This document shows, one piece after another, positions 1-11,797 of a stretch of 64,000 nucleotides of DNA. Under the pieces are notes generated by a model. That model was given only the letters and a program-made list of their open reading frames with translations, had not been told where the DNA came from and searched no databases. How positions within the stretch are numbered: the first letter of the stretch is position 1; each line of letters begins with the position of its first letter. The translations under genes and the position numbers were made by a program. The DNA is from Gorsachius magnificus. Its lineage: Eukaryota > Chordata > Aves > Pelecaniformes > Ardeidae. The stretch lies in NCBI GenBank assembly GCA_034008185.1, contig CM067087.1, positions 46,854,090 through 46,918,089 on the forward strand. Reading direction: 5' to 3'.

Positions 1-975
1 ATATCAAGAGCATTTGCTAGAAAGGGAAAAGTCAGCCTATGAGTGAGATGGAGAGGGACATGCTCTCTTCTGCGATGTATTTGCAGCCTTAAGGGCCTTT
101 ATTAGTGAGAAATCCTATATGCCATACATTAATGCCTGGTATTAGTCCATTGATTCAGTTTAACCCACGCATTAAAGAACCACACTTCGGCTTCGGTATG
201 TTCCATGCTAGATAATCCCCTTTTCCAGTAAATCTATTTAAAAATCTGCTTCAGTCTGCAGCACCCTCCCAGTCTAAAAGTATTCCAGATAGCTGATAAT
301 AAACCGCATTTTAGTCTACGAGATACCCTTTTCCATTACTCTCTTTTTGATCCTTCTTCAAGTCAATCCTCTGGTTCAATCTCTTACACCCTGCCAGGAA
401 AAAAAAAAAAAAAAGGAAAATGGAGAAGAGATGGTCCTTTAGCCTAGCTGATGTGAAACACCTGTTTCACAAAGGAATACAATTGTGTACTTACTGCCAA
501 GACACCATATGCCAATTGCTTGACTTAGGGTAAAATGGAAGAAGGAATTAGTGAGTGCCTGCAGAGCAGATTTCAGAGGTATTTTTGTTGTTCCCTCTGC
601 TTTCCCTTTCTCTTTTCTTCTGCTGGGGCTTTCTCCTTCATGCTATGACAAATTTTTGGCGGTGGTTTTGAACAGAAATGCAGACAAGTCCTCATGCAAT
701 TGTAAGCCTCCGGATTTGTGGGTAATAGTTTTGGGCACTGGCATAACTTCACAGTGTGTGCTCGGCAGGTGGAGTCAGTCTCCCAACTAAACCCGTTTCC
801 CAGGTTGATTCTGAAGGTAAGCACTGACTGCCTGCTTTGTGTTTTAGTGGCCAGATGCGGCGCGTTTGTGTGCGTCCCTCAGGTTGCTGCAATTCCACTC
901 CTCATGCTGTTGTATTACAAAAAAGCAGAAAGAGTGAAACAGGTTAATAGCTCATAGAACAGACACAGCATAGAC

Positions 976-1265
976 AGGGCCAGCTGTGACAGGACAAGGG
1001 GGAATGGTTTTAAACTGAGGCAGGGTAGGTTTAGACTGGATATAAGGAGCAAATTCTTTACAACGAGGGTGGTGAAACCCTGGCAGGGGTTGCCCAGAGA
1101 GGGGGTGGAGGCCCCATCCCTGGGGCCATTCCAGGCCAGGTTGGATGGGGCTCTGAGCAGCCTGATCTAGTTAGTGGTGTCCCTGCTCCCTGCAGGGGGG
1201 TTGGACTAGATGACCTCTAGGGGTCCCTTCCAACCCAAACCATTCTGTGATCCTATGATTCTATG
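976..1265 (+). mobile_element. CR1 LINE fragment, 3' end, sense
   Basis: About 290 bp matching the 3' end of the longer CR1 copy at 28350-29510, from the AGGGCCAGCTGTGA segment through the GATCTAGTTAGTGGTGTCCC block to a short tail ending GATTCTATG. The element is 5'-truncated, as is usual for CR1. A 20-bp minisatellite begins at the base after the tail. Confidence 0.95.
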
Positions 1266-1353
1266 TAAAAAAAGGACGACACGTTAAAAAAAAGGACGAC
1301 ACGTTAAAAAAAAGGACGACACGTTAAAAAAAAGGACGACACGTTAAAAAAAA
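1266..1353 (+). repeat. 20-bp minisatellite, about 4 units
   Basis: The unit TAAAAAAAAGGACGACACGT is repeated four times in tandem and followed by a partial unit. The first copy has one A fewer; the others are identical. The array abuts the 3' tail of the CR1 fragment, then breaks into AT-rich sequence. Confidence 0.95.
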
Positions 1354-1680
1354 CACATATATGTGGACAGGTAGCAGATTATATTCTCGGTCCTGATGCA
1401 ACATAAGCTTATACCCCTAAATTCTTTGGTCTACATGAAGAAACCAAACAGCTCTCTCTTGGCTTTCATCTGTCTTTTGTGTATGTGCTTTGCAGACTGT
1501 AGCAGGGTTAGGTTAGCATGTTTATACTGTTTGGCCTACCTGTACAAATTCCAGAAGTTTTTTTGCTCCCTCTGCTTGCTCTGCTGTAGCTTCCTAAGAT
1601 TTTTTTACTTTTGCAATACAAAATTGGTGGCACAAATATTGTGAAGTGCTGAAGGGTGGAGCCGGCACAAATGTGGACAA

Positions 1681-1724
1681 TACAGACAAATCTTAACAAG
1701 GATACGGACAAATCTTAACAAGAG
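1681..1724 (+). repeat. 22-bp direct repeat, two copies
   Basis: Two adjacent 22-bp units (1681-1702 and 1703-1724) share the core GACAAATCTTAACAAG and differ at only a few bases. This looks like a local tandem duplication; nothing suggests a function. Confidence 0.85.
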
Positions 1725-3387
1725 TGAAGTCAAACTGTTTAAAGGACTTTAGTCTAAAGACTGTGTTGTTCCAGATTGAGCATTATTGCTGAATGGAGAA
1801 ACCTCCACTGTGTGTTGCTTTCCAAAAAAAAAAAAAAAAACTACAACCAAAAATGCACACCCCCCATTCCTGAGGAATTTGTGTATTATTCACCAGGTTA
1901 GGGACAGAAAGATGTTTTCTTATAAATGAGGGGGCATATTGAGCAGGCAAGAAAAAACGATTCAATTATGGAATGAGAGCGTGTTAAGGAATTATTAGTT
2001 TCATAATTTGAGTTTCCTGACTGGTGATTTAACCATTTCTAAAGAAACAGTCAAGCAAACAAGGACTCTCTTTTCTGGATGCAGCCTTGTCCTGGCCTAG
2101 TAAAGAAAATTGTTTGTTGTATGTACCACAGGACTGTTTCCAGTTCTAAGACAGTGTGTGGTAAAATTTGATATTTTTTTTTTCTTATTTTTTTTTTTAA
2201 TGACAGCAAAATAGATCTCTAAAGTATGTCTTGGTATTTACTCTGTTTTACATTAAATCACTAGAAGCGCTGTGGGATTTTATTCATGATTTTAAAATGC
2301 ATTGGTTGAAAGTTGGCATATAAATTGAGGGTATGCTCTAAGACTGTACACAAGGGATGGCAAATTTAGTACCTTTAGAAGGTGAAGCGTTCTGTTCACT
2401 TAATTAGTTGAGGAAGGATAAGATAAGTTAGAAAAATGAGTCCAGTAAATCAGAAGTGAATTTTAGTGCAAGTGTCCATCATAAATAAGCAAGAGTAAGC
2501 CAGGTTGGGGGTTTTAAGGTTTCTTTTCCTGCATTTTCGATCCCCATTTAATCAATTCATAAATCAGTTAATTACTGTCACGAGACCCAAGGGCAGCAGG
2601 AAATTGGGTTCAAATTAAAAATAAAAGGAGGCAATTTGTTTTAAGATTGAAAGTTGAATGTTCAATCGAAGTTTAATCAGAAGTGACCCATTATTTGAAA
2701 AGTGGAACATCAATGTCTTTCTAATTTCACAGAATGCTCCATTAAATGAGTATTGAAAAGATCAGGTTAACTGATCGTTCCAAAAGGAAGATGAGACAAA
2801 GGGGGTTTGGGAAGCCCGCTTCCAAATACATGGCATGCTGGTTCATTCCTCTTCTGAAGAGCTCGTAGAGAAACCAAATAATTACACCAGGAATTCCAGG
2901 TTTATTGGCGTGGTCCTTTCTAGATTGTACAGGTTGTGTGATCAAAACATAGCTTCCTATCAAAAGAGCAAATGTTCGTAATCCATTGGGATAGCTAGGT
3001 ACCCAAAAAGCCATTTCCAGAAGGCAATAAACAGCAAGGAGAAAATTTTCAAAGGCAGGACGGGAAGTTGGGCCTCCTACATTTTAGAGTGTCTCACAAT
3101 GGTCTGACCTTGAAAAAGTTTTTCCATGAATTGAGAGCATCTGAGGAGCATTCAGCTGCACAACACTGCCCATTGTACAAAGTGAGGGCGGCACCAGTGC
3201 CTGACTGGGAGGGAAGGCAGAGGGATTTTCTTTAGGAAGTGAGTGTGGGAGAGTTCAGCAACTGTAGCTGTAATTCCCACTGGGGCTGAAGAATATAAAG
3301 GAATAATATTTAGTTTAGTGCTCTTTGGATTAGCATGTCTTTTTCTTAGTGTCTGTTTACTAGAAATTTGCTTAGCAAATTGCTGTT

Positions 3388-3431
3388 AAAAAAAAAAAAA
3401 AAAACAAAAAAAACCCAACCAACCAACCAAC
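3388..3431 (+). repeat. Poly(A) followed by (CCAA)n
   Basis: A run of 17 A, a second short A run, then about four CCAA units up to 3431. Confidence 0.9.
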
Positions 3432-6400
3432 ACTGCCTTGTTATCGTGAGCTTGCTGAAAGAATAAGTGAGGAGTCTGGTTCAGTTTCTCGCTGTTGGAA
3501 AGTGTTGCTCTTGCTGTTAAATGCGGAGAGGTACTCTTGAACCATCATCTAGACTCATCTCTGCCACGTGCTCCCTGGGATAAAGAGTGGGCTTCTGTGA
3601 CTGAGAAAGTTCATGCATTTCTCTGGTGAACGTAGTGCTTGGAAGAAATAAAAGACAAGAGAAACAGAATATGTTTGCCTTTCTAGCAGTTCTTTATGGT
3701 GTCTTTTTATGAAGAAAAAAAAAAAAAAAACAACCAAGCACCATTTTAAACGTTTCCCGTTATAAGTGCAGAGCAAGATGTTTCAGATGTCAGCAAGTTA
3801 TTCCAGATAGTAATCTTGGATTAACTATTTGCAAGTATTATCTGTCTGTACACACACAGAATAATAAATGTTATCGACAAATACGTGCAAATATATAAAG
3901 TTGTAGTGATTTGTGTTATTTCCTGTGGAAAGCCATAGGAAAGGCTTTGTTTTCTGGGCAGAAAACTTAATCGCGCAAAGCCACTCAAGCCTGCTTACAG
4001 CAGTGACTCTGTATGACTCCTGTTCGAGGTCTTAGCAAGCAGGGTCTTGACTCCATCATGTGCAAAATGACTTGCCACTGCGTGATGACAAGATGTGGTT
4101 GGATTTATTTGCTGCTCATTGCTTACTCACGGTGTGTTCCCTTAAAGGGCAGCAGCTGAGGCGGGACGAAGGCTGCCTGTTCGCCTTCCCAGCGCCGTGG
4201 TCTGGACGAGGTCGGAAGCCTTTGGGAGGAGGGCTGATTGCTCAAGTGCCTTTCAGAGAAGGAACACACTAATTGGGGGAGTTTTCCAGAGCCTAGATGT
4301 GGCATACAAAAGAGAGAGCAACTGGGCTGGTGTGAGAGGGGGACAATAATAAAAATCAGAAAGACCCCCAAACCTTTCAATACAGAAGGGACCGATGAGA
4401 AGAGCACGGAGCATATTTGCAGTCTGACCACAAAATGGGTAGGGAAAAAAACCCAAACCCCACCTTTTTCTGGGGATCCTAGCAGGGGTTGTGCTGAGGT
4501 TGTTGCGAAGTGGGAAGTCACTGGCAGGTTGCTGGGCTGAGGAAGCACTTAAGGATAACTGCTCCTTATGCAAAGAAACAACAGCAAAAGTTATTTACAA
4601 AGTGGGTTTTATTTTGTTGTACTTTTGCTTTTTAATAAAGGCTGTTGTCCTGGATTCCGTTCTCATAAAACCTAGTTTTAAAGAAAAATCAAGTTTGTCT
4701 TTTCAGGTGTTTGCCTCCAGGAAGGCACCAGGACTGATCCCCATCAGAGCTCTAGCTGACGGGGTTCAGTCACACCCCACTCACTGGTGTAATTCAAGCA
4801 CGTACGACCTAGTATTTCTTTCCAGTGGCGTAACCTGAACAAGACCTTCTGCTCCATGAAGGCACCTAAATTAAGAGAACAGGTATGAATGTATATTTTC
4901 CGCATTTGTATCTCTCACCAGCAAATGCAGGATGTGTAGGATGACCAAAGTCCTAGCCTCTGCTCCGCAGGTGTGTGTCTAGAGTAGGGTGGGATAAAAG
5001 CCAGTTAAGTGGCGTTTCCTTACAGGCATCTGATTCATCAAGATTTACGATTCCAGAGAAAGAATATTTGTCTAGATGGAGCGATAATCTGATTTTGTGC
5101 AGCCAATCTAATTCAGTAATCATTCCCTTCGCTGACTCTCAGTAAGGTACTCAAGATTGAATATATGTAACGTAATTCTTTTTAAGTTCTTGATTGCAAT
5201 TACGTGAATGATGATGAACAGCATTAGCACCACCGTAGCAGAATGACAGTGTTCTTCAACCTTCCTGCAGTCAAAGGACATGGTTCTGTAAACCAGAGTG
5301 CAAACTTAAAACAAAGATGAATAGGTTTTATGAATTAATCTTGAAGTATGTATTTTATCTTTATAATAAATGACTTTGTGCATCTTCTCTGAGATCTAAA
5401 AAAAAAAAAAAAAAATAGTTTTCTGAAGGGAAGAACGACTTCATTTATTACTCCGATACTTCTGTGACAAATGATACAACACACAGATGCATCACTGAAC
5501 ACAAAAATTTGTATGAGTTAGTGCTAATTTTTTTTTTTTTTTTTTAAAGAAAGTGGTGGGAGCTTACAACCAGAAATAGTCTAGAAACGTATGGAAATAC
5601 TGATAGAATATTGATCGTGGAGGCATTAATTTGTAGTAAACATTAACAAGCAAACTTACCAGCAATGTAACATACCTTTTTAGTAACACACCTTTCACTG
5701 AGTTTTCTTGAACGTGTCTATGAGACGTCACGCTGTTCAAAGAAGCTTAATTTAGCCGTGAATATGCTAGCTCAGGCGGTGGATTGAGCATCCGTAGGGA
5801 ACTACGCCTAAGTGGAGTAGTTTTGAGCAGAGCGTATTGACATGTGGCATCACTGCTGTCATGAGAATGCATTTGTGTCCCCCACGCGTTGGGGAAGAGA
5901 GCTACGTGAAGAACTTGCTCGTAGATACACATGATGTGTGGATCACATCCATGGATATGTGAAACATAATTCCCGGGCAGCAGGCCTGTATCAGATGCCA
6001 CCATTTCATCCCCCAGGGGTACGTGAGTAAGATACTTTATATTGTTTGTTTCCAGGAAGAGGGTAGGGTTTTTTCTCTGCTTCTTTTTAACTTCTTTTGT
6101 TTGAATTGAAGTTAACAGCTCTTTTAGCTAAAGTACTGTTTTTCTTCAGTCTTTGTATGGCTTAGAACCCAGCATGTGAAAGAGCAAAGCTCAGTCACAT
6201 AAGAAGAGGTTGTACAAGCCAGAACAAAGCATCTAAATTGTTTGCTCTCTTCCTGATGTTTAAAACAATAAACCTTACAGAGTGTTTTCAGCAAGTGAAA
6301 AGGTAGCGGAGTGCCAGCCTTACAAATCAATCCTGTTAAAGCTCAGATCAGTTTTAATATTTTTTAACCAAAGTTTTACTTGGCCACTGCTCAGCATGTG

Positions 6401-6597
6401 ATCACTGAATGCAAATAATTTTATGGCTGTTGAAGAATGTGTTGGGAATCATTACCAGGTTTAATGCCCCTAAAAAGGGGCTTCACTTCTTGTGAGTAGA
6501 GTATGAATCTTTGTTGGAGTCCTAGGCCAGAAGCTATTGAAGATCAGCATATATCAAGAGGAGGAAACTATAGAAATGTTAGTCTAGTAGGTATGGG

Positions 6598-6710
6598 ACG
6601 CCTGGACGATGTCCTGTATAACATGCTCTACGTGAACCTGCTTTAGCAGGAGGGTTGGACTAGATGGTCTCCGAAGGTCCCTTCCAACCCTTGCCATTCT
6701 GTGATTCTGT
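6598..6710 (+). mobile_element. CR1 tail, older subfamily, sense
   Basis: About 110 bp related to the end of the CR1 at 35010-35351: it shares GTAACATGCTCTA-like and CCTTCCAACCCTTGCCATTC-like blocks and ends GTGATTCTGT. It lacks the TAGTTAGTGGTGTCC block of the younger copies. It is strongly 5'-truncated. Confidence 0.9.
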
Positions 6711-8815
6711 ATATTTGGAAAGGACGCGCTTCCAGAACATTGTCAGTATTGCCTCACGGTCTGGGAAATAATCTAAGCCAGAAACATTATTCATCTTAAA
6801 TACAGGACCATGGGATTCTGTGAATTTTATTTGGAAGTCAACCTGAAAAGACTCCAGACATTTTTCAAAATTATTTTCATAGAGATGTAATTGTAGTATA
6901 ATCTCATGATGACTTGGGCATTTCTGAGCCAGGGATATTGTCAGCTTCTTATTGCTCCTGGTACTATTTTATACATAAATTCATAGAACATAAAAATAGC
7001 ACTCAGAATTGGGGTACTGTCTTACTGGGTCCTATGTAAAGCTCCAGAATTAACATATATAAAATGTTATGATTATGAATCTGGCAAAATATATTCCTTT
7101 CATGAGTCACACTCATCTGCTTAACCTTTTTTAATGGATACATTTTCTTAGATTCTTACTACTATCCTTCTCCAGTAAAAAAAAAAAGAAAAAGTGGCAT
7201 TAAAAGACACATGCAAAATGTTAGTTCTAGGAAACTGGGTACTTCCCTAGAGATTCTGCCAGGGCTATCAAACAAAGGACAAGTTTCCCAGCACTTTTCC
7301 CAGATGCAGAGACATGCTACAAGGAAGTCTGATAATGAGCGACTTGTGGTCCCTCTGCAGTCCCCAGTCGATCCCTCTGGTGAGCCTGTACGTGATTCTA
7401 CGTGGCACACAGTGCACTGTACACTAAATACAAAATACAGTAAAGGGCCTTAGGATATTCTAGCTAAACACAGTAATGTATTTAGGTGCTGGTAGCCAAA
7501 ATTAAAATCAAAACCTAGAATAAGATGTGTGGACAAGGAAAGATTTAGGCCTTCTAAAAGGAGATATAGAATATTATGATGCTGATCTTAGTTGCCTGCA
7601 CCTAACCAGAGTTTGGCAGAGGGCTTGAGGTGAGGTTTTGTTGCTCTTCAGGGTGTAGGTAAATGCAGTGGATGCATCAGAGTTCACTTTGAAGAATATG
7701 TTTAAAAGAACTGCTCATAGCTTGTACGGTTTAGAACGGCGTGATACACACGCACTGTTGCGTCCTCTTGCTGATCTCTGAAATAACTTTGGCCATAGTT
7801 TCTGTGCATTTGTGCTGAACTCGTTGCTGTTGGTGAACAGTGAGTGTATTCAAAGTATGCTTACTAAATCTCGCATCTCAGTCCCTCGAGGTGCACCTCT
7901 ACACCTATTTTTATACCAGGTGGGGATTAGATGGGCACCAGGTTCCGAGCTTTTCTGAGAGGGGTGGTTCAGGTCATGCCTAAAGAACAAAACTCGAGGC
8001 ATTCCACAAAAGCAAGGAATATTTTAGGGTATACGTCTCGGGAGTTATAGGGATGTGGAGAAAGATTTTTCTTTTCAGGTTAGTTTCTGGGTTATTATAC
8101 CACGTTCAGGAACATAGGTTTAAAATAATTCCCGTTTTAGGCATCTGTGCACCTTTGGGCCTTGGGGTTTTGGTTTGTACTGTTTTGCTTTTTTTCAGTC
8201 CACACCTGGGTATCATGTTGTTGTTTTCTTGTGACAGCAAATCTTCAACCTAACTTCTTGCTTTCTTACAGTACAAGAAGAAACGAACATCTTGTACAAA
8301 TAATATGTAAAGATTGCCTGGTGTTAAAGAGAGTGGTCAACCTAAAGGATATAATTCTAGGGAATTGACCAAAACCCCGCATTATATAAATGGTATTACC
8401 ATATACAGAAGTAAGATGGTTGCAGAAGATAAAAGTATATTGTTCAATTATTGTGTTTACCTTTCTTCTGAAGACTAAATCATAACATATTTAATAAAAT
8501 GTCTGATTGCTGCCTAGCTCAGAAGGAAATTTGTGTGGATATTTTTTCTCCCTCTAGGCAAAATTTTTAGCTGCTTTGAGAAGCATAATTACAAAACCAA
8601 CTGCTATTCCAGAAATAAAGTCATGAGGCTTAGGGGGGTTTTGCCTCTTTCAGGGACTTGGAATCAGTTAATTAGATCAGTGAAATAAGTTCTAATAATC
8701 GGCAAAACTTAAGAGCAATTTGAAAGGTTTTTCAATCTCTGAACAAAATTCAATAAGTATTTGAAGGAGGAAATCAATGTGGAATCCTAAAAGGCTTCTT
8801 ATTTCTTTCTCACAG

Positions 8816-8911
8816 AATTCTAGCTTTGTCTCTGAAGCTCTCTTTCCTGTACATACAACAAAAACTGAAGAGCTGGATCCCTCCTTCAGCCTGCATGAGA
8901 CCATTGCAAAG
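8816..8911 (+). CDS. NAALADL2: NAALADL2 internal coding exon (start of TfR-like dimerisation region)
   Basis: This 96-bp exon encodes 32 whole codons, phase 0 at both ends. It is preceded by a pyrimidine-rich tract and CACAG and followed by the donor GTAACA. It begins with an N-S-S sequon, contains EELDPSFSLHETIAK, and reads directly into the exon at 51668 without breaking frame. In glutamate carboxypeptidase II the equivalent stretch links the peptidase domain to the C-terminal helical dimerisation domain. NAALADL2 is known as a type II membrane protein of the M28/transferrin-receptor family regarded as catalytically inactive; this exon carries none of the zinc-site region. The assignment rests on my recollection of the family and on the order and phase of the three exons. 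Another NAALAD paralogue is less likely because the following exons fit NAALADL2 better. No preceding exon is visible in 1-8815. Confidence 0.85.
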
Positions 8912-11778
8912 GTAACAGAAACGGAGATCTTATTTACACATACTTTTACATGGCCACAAATCGAATTTGTTAATAATTCTGAAAGATAATCTACTTTTTC
9001 CTGTGAATACTTTGAATGTAGTTAGGAGTTGTGAAGCTTTTTTCATTGAAATTCACCTTTGGAATAGTCTTTACTCTTATATTGGTCAACTTGTGCGATC
9101 AGAACACTTTTACGTGCAAATGCTTTATTTTATGTGATTCAGTTGTATTTTGCATGGTTCACATTAAACGCAGGGTATTGAAGGCAGGAAATAAGTTTCT
9201 TGCTGTCGATTTTTTCGGTGAAGAGGGCTCTCGAGGGCACCTTCACGTGCACAGGGACTTGGTTTTGCGAGCTGTCACGGTGTGCTCACATGGGAGGAAG
9301 GGGTGGCCATCCCATGATTCTGGAGAGTGCTCTACAGAGGGGACACTCCCAAAGTTCATGTGTTCTAACTCCCCTCGTGTCGCTCTGATATTATACTCCC
9401 TCCATGTTATTTACTAATACAGTAAAAATTACTTCTTGCTCTGAAGTGCTCTTTCTTCACTCTGTCCACTCAGCAAACCCTATTTCTACAGAGGCGTGAC
9501 TGCAAATGAGTCCAACTTAATGGATTCGTAAACTCCTTATAATTGGATTTCTTACAAACCAGAGCAATGTAGACCTCACAAGCAGATTTCTTTGTTTATT
9601 CAGAGCTACTTCTTTTGGAAAAGCAGCTGCTGTTGAAACATTTCTTTTGGCAACAACAAAAATAAATTCACAAAGATCAGCAATGTGCAGATTTAGCATG
9701 TAGGCGGATCAGCATCTTTGGCAAAATAGACAGTGACTGATCTTAGAGGTTTGGGGGTTTTCTTGTTTGTTTGTTTGCTTGGGGTTTTTTTAAAAGAAGC
9801 ACAGATTCCTAGGCATTCTTTTGAAGCTTGGCAGAGTCTGACAGTTAAGGAACAGCCACAAGACAAGAGTCTCCTCTGAAGCCCTTTTAATGTAATTGGT
9901 GGGTTTTAAGCCATCCTTGATGCCAAAGTGACTGAAAAGATTCACCAAATTTCTTCCCAAAGCCTGAGGGAAGTAGGTATGTGACTATTTACTGCATAAT
10001 TAATTTATGATTTACTAATTAGTGTGTGATGAGCCATGTGTAATCTGAATAATCTGCATGTTAGTACTTGCTCTATAATGTTGACTAACACAGAAAAATA
10101 TTTATTAGATAGTTGACTTGCAGCATTTTGATACTGTTTAAATTGTTACAAATTATTTTAAGTAGGTTCATTGAGCATTTCCATTTTCTTGGATAAAACT
10201 TGATGAAAATTGCACTAGGATATTACTATATTTCCATTTTGCTTTTCAGACTGTAGCCCAGGATGCTTTTATAAATTTGAATAATATAAGCAGCAGTAGA
10301 GTTAGACCCTCAGCTGGTGATTTTGTCCTCTTTAGCTTACCTTAATTGATCTTAAAGTAGTTTCTGAATAGCTTGAGCAGCAAAAGTCTTCCAAACTTCT
10401 TTATAGTTAGGTAACGGTGTTGTTACCTCTTGGCTCCCTCTACTCCCCCCGCCTTCATCTTTTTCTCAGAGTAACTAAGCCAGCCATTGCCTTTAACTCC
10501 TCCTGTAAGATGGGCTTTCCATTGCCCCTCTCTTTATCCTGGTGTTCGTCATCTGTTCCAAATTGTAAGTGTTTTCTTTGGGTGAATGTCCAGACGTGTG
10601 CAGTATTTTATGTGCAGTCTTACTATGGCTTTGCATGGAAACAGTTATCCAGCTTCATACCTGAGGTGACGTCGTATCACCCTTTGCTTGGTAAGATCTT
10701 CTTTCCGCCCTACATTTGGTGCTAGTGGCTGCATGTTAGTGCAGACAAGCTGCTGCGTAGGTAGTCTGCATTCTAAAGAGTCGTCTTATTGTAGACATTT
10801 TCTTTTTTAAACTGACATTGGTTTCCATGCTTTGGGCAACCTGGAAGGTTGCTACGGCCTTGGTGGTGGTTTTGCCTATCTCTACTATCGAAGCTCTAAA
10901 TCTGTCCTCTCCATACTGTACACGTATCGATTCTCAGTGCGAGCCCTTCAAGGGGAAAAAAGCTTAATGAAGTTTTATTTCTTTGAAAAGAAAAAATACA
11001 GATCAGTTTAGCTTTAAGGAAACCATCTATAATTTCTAAAAGAAAGGAAATTCGAGTCACATGGAGATACAAATCTTTAAACAATGCCTATTGGACACCA
11101 TTCCATTGTTGATAAGTTATCCATCGTTGGTGTATGAGTGCTAGAGAATACTACGTGTTATACCGCGCACATGAATGATAGGTGATGCTTGGTGCTTTGA
11201 CGTTTTTTGCTTCTAGTACAAAGTGTATTGTTAGAAATATTTTTTTTTGCATTTATAAGTTGCTGTAGATGCCTGATGGTTGTCATTGAGCTAGTATAGT
11301 TAAAAATAAATAAGATACATTTTTTATTTGAGTGAAAGAGCGAAGTGGATAAAAATACAGAAATGTTATATATCCTGAAATACCATGTCATCTTTTATCT
11401 TGAAAACAGAGTTTTGTTGACTTTTATAAGCAAGCTAAAAGGAAAAATACTCTTTTATTTGGACTTCTAAGTTGCAAAATCAAGTTGTATTTGTGAGACT
11501 ACAGAAATTCTGATGCAGTTCTTGAATACCTCAGAAACCTTACAGTTTGAGTGATCAAGACTTAGTTTCTTAATGAATCCTTTAATGTAAAAATATTACT
11601 TGGATATGGGATTTAAAGGATATGTTCTACATTTATTTAGTTAACTAAGCATTTTTAATGCTATTCTTTAATCCTGCAGTCTTCATATTTTCATAGTGGT
11701 ACTCTGAACAGATGAAGCCAAGTTATATCTTCAAAAGATTAGAAATCTCTAGCTTTATGTTAAATTACTCATATTTGC

Positions 11779-11797
11779 AAAAAAAAAAAAAAAAAAA
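11779..11797 (+). repeat. Poly(A), 19 nt
   Basis: An uninterrupted run of 19 A with no recognisable retrotransposed gene body upstream. Similar runs of 16-18 lie at 399-414, 1824-1840, 3715-3730 and 5398-5415, and a T run at 5528-5545. Confidence 0.95.

Larger units (their letters stand above)
1..8815 (+). other. NAALADL2: NAALADL2 intron, 3' part (5' end outside window)
   Basis: This stretch precedes the first recognised exon and ends with its CACAG acceptor. Apart from two CR1 fragments (976-1265 and 6598-6710), a 20-bp minisatellite and several A/T homopolymers, I see no coding exon, RNA gene or other element. The open frames on both strands between about 4060 and 4840 and around 7160-7450 are short, overlap each other, and lack recognisable motifs. 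A very short upstream exon could still be missed by eye. Confidence 0.75.

Noticed and set aside
399..414. Poly(A) runs as tails of processed pseudogenes
   Set aside because: None of the A-runs of 16-19 nt has a recognisable gene-derived body upstream or flanking direct repeats.
4123..4548. 141-codon minus-strand ORF and overlapping plus-strand frames
   Set aside because: Several frames are open at once on both strands in a locally less AT-rich segment, which points to composition rather than coding.
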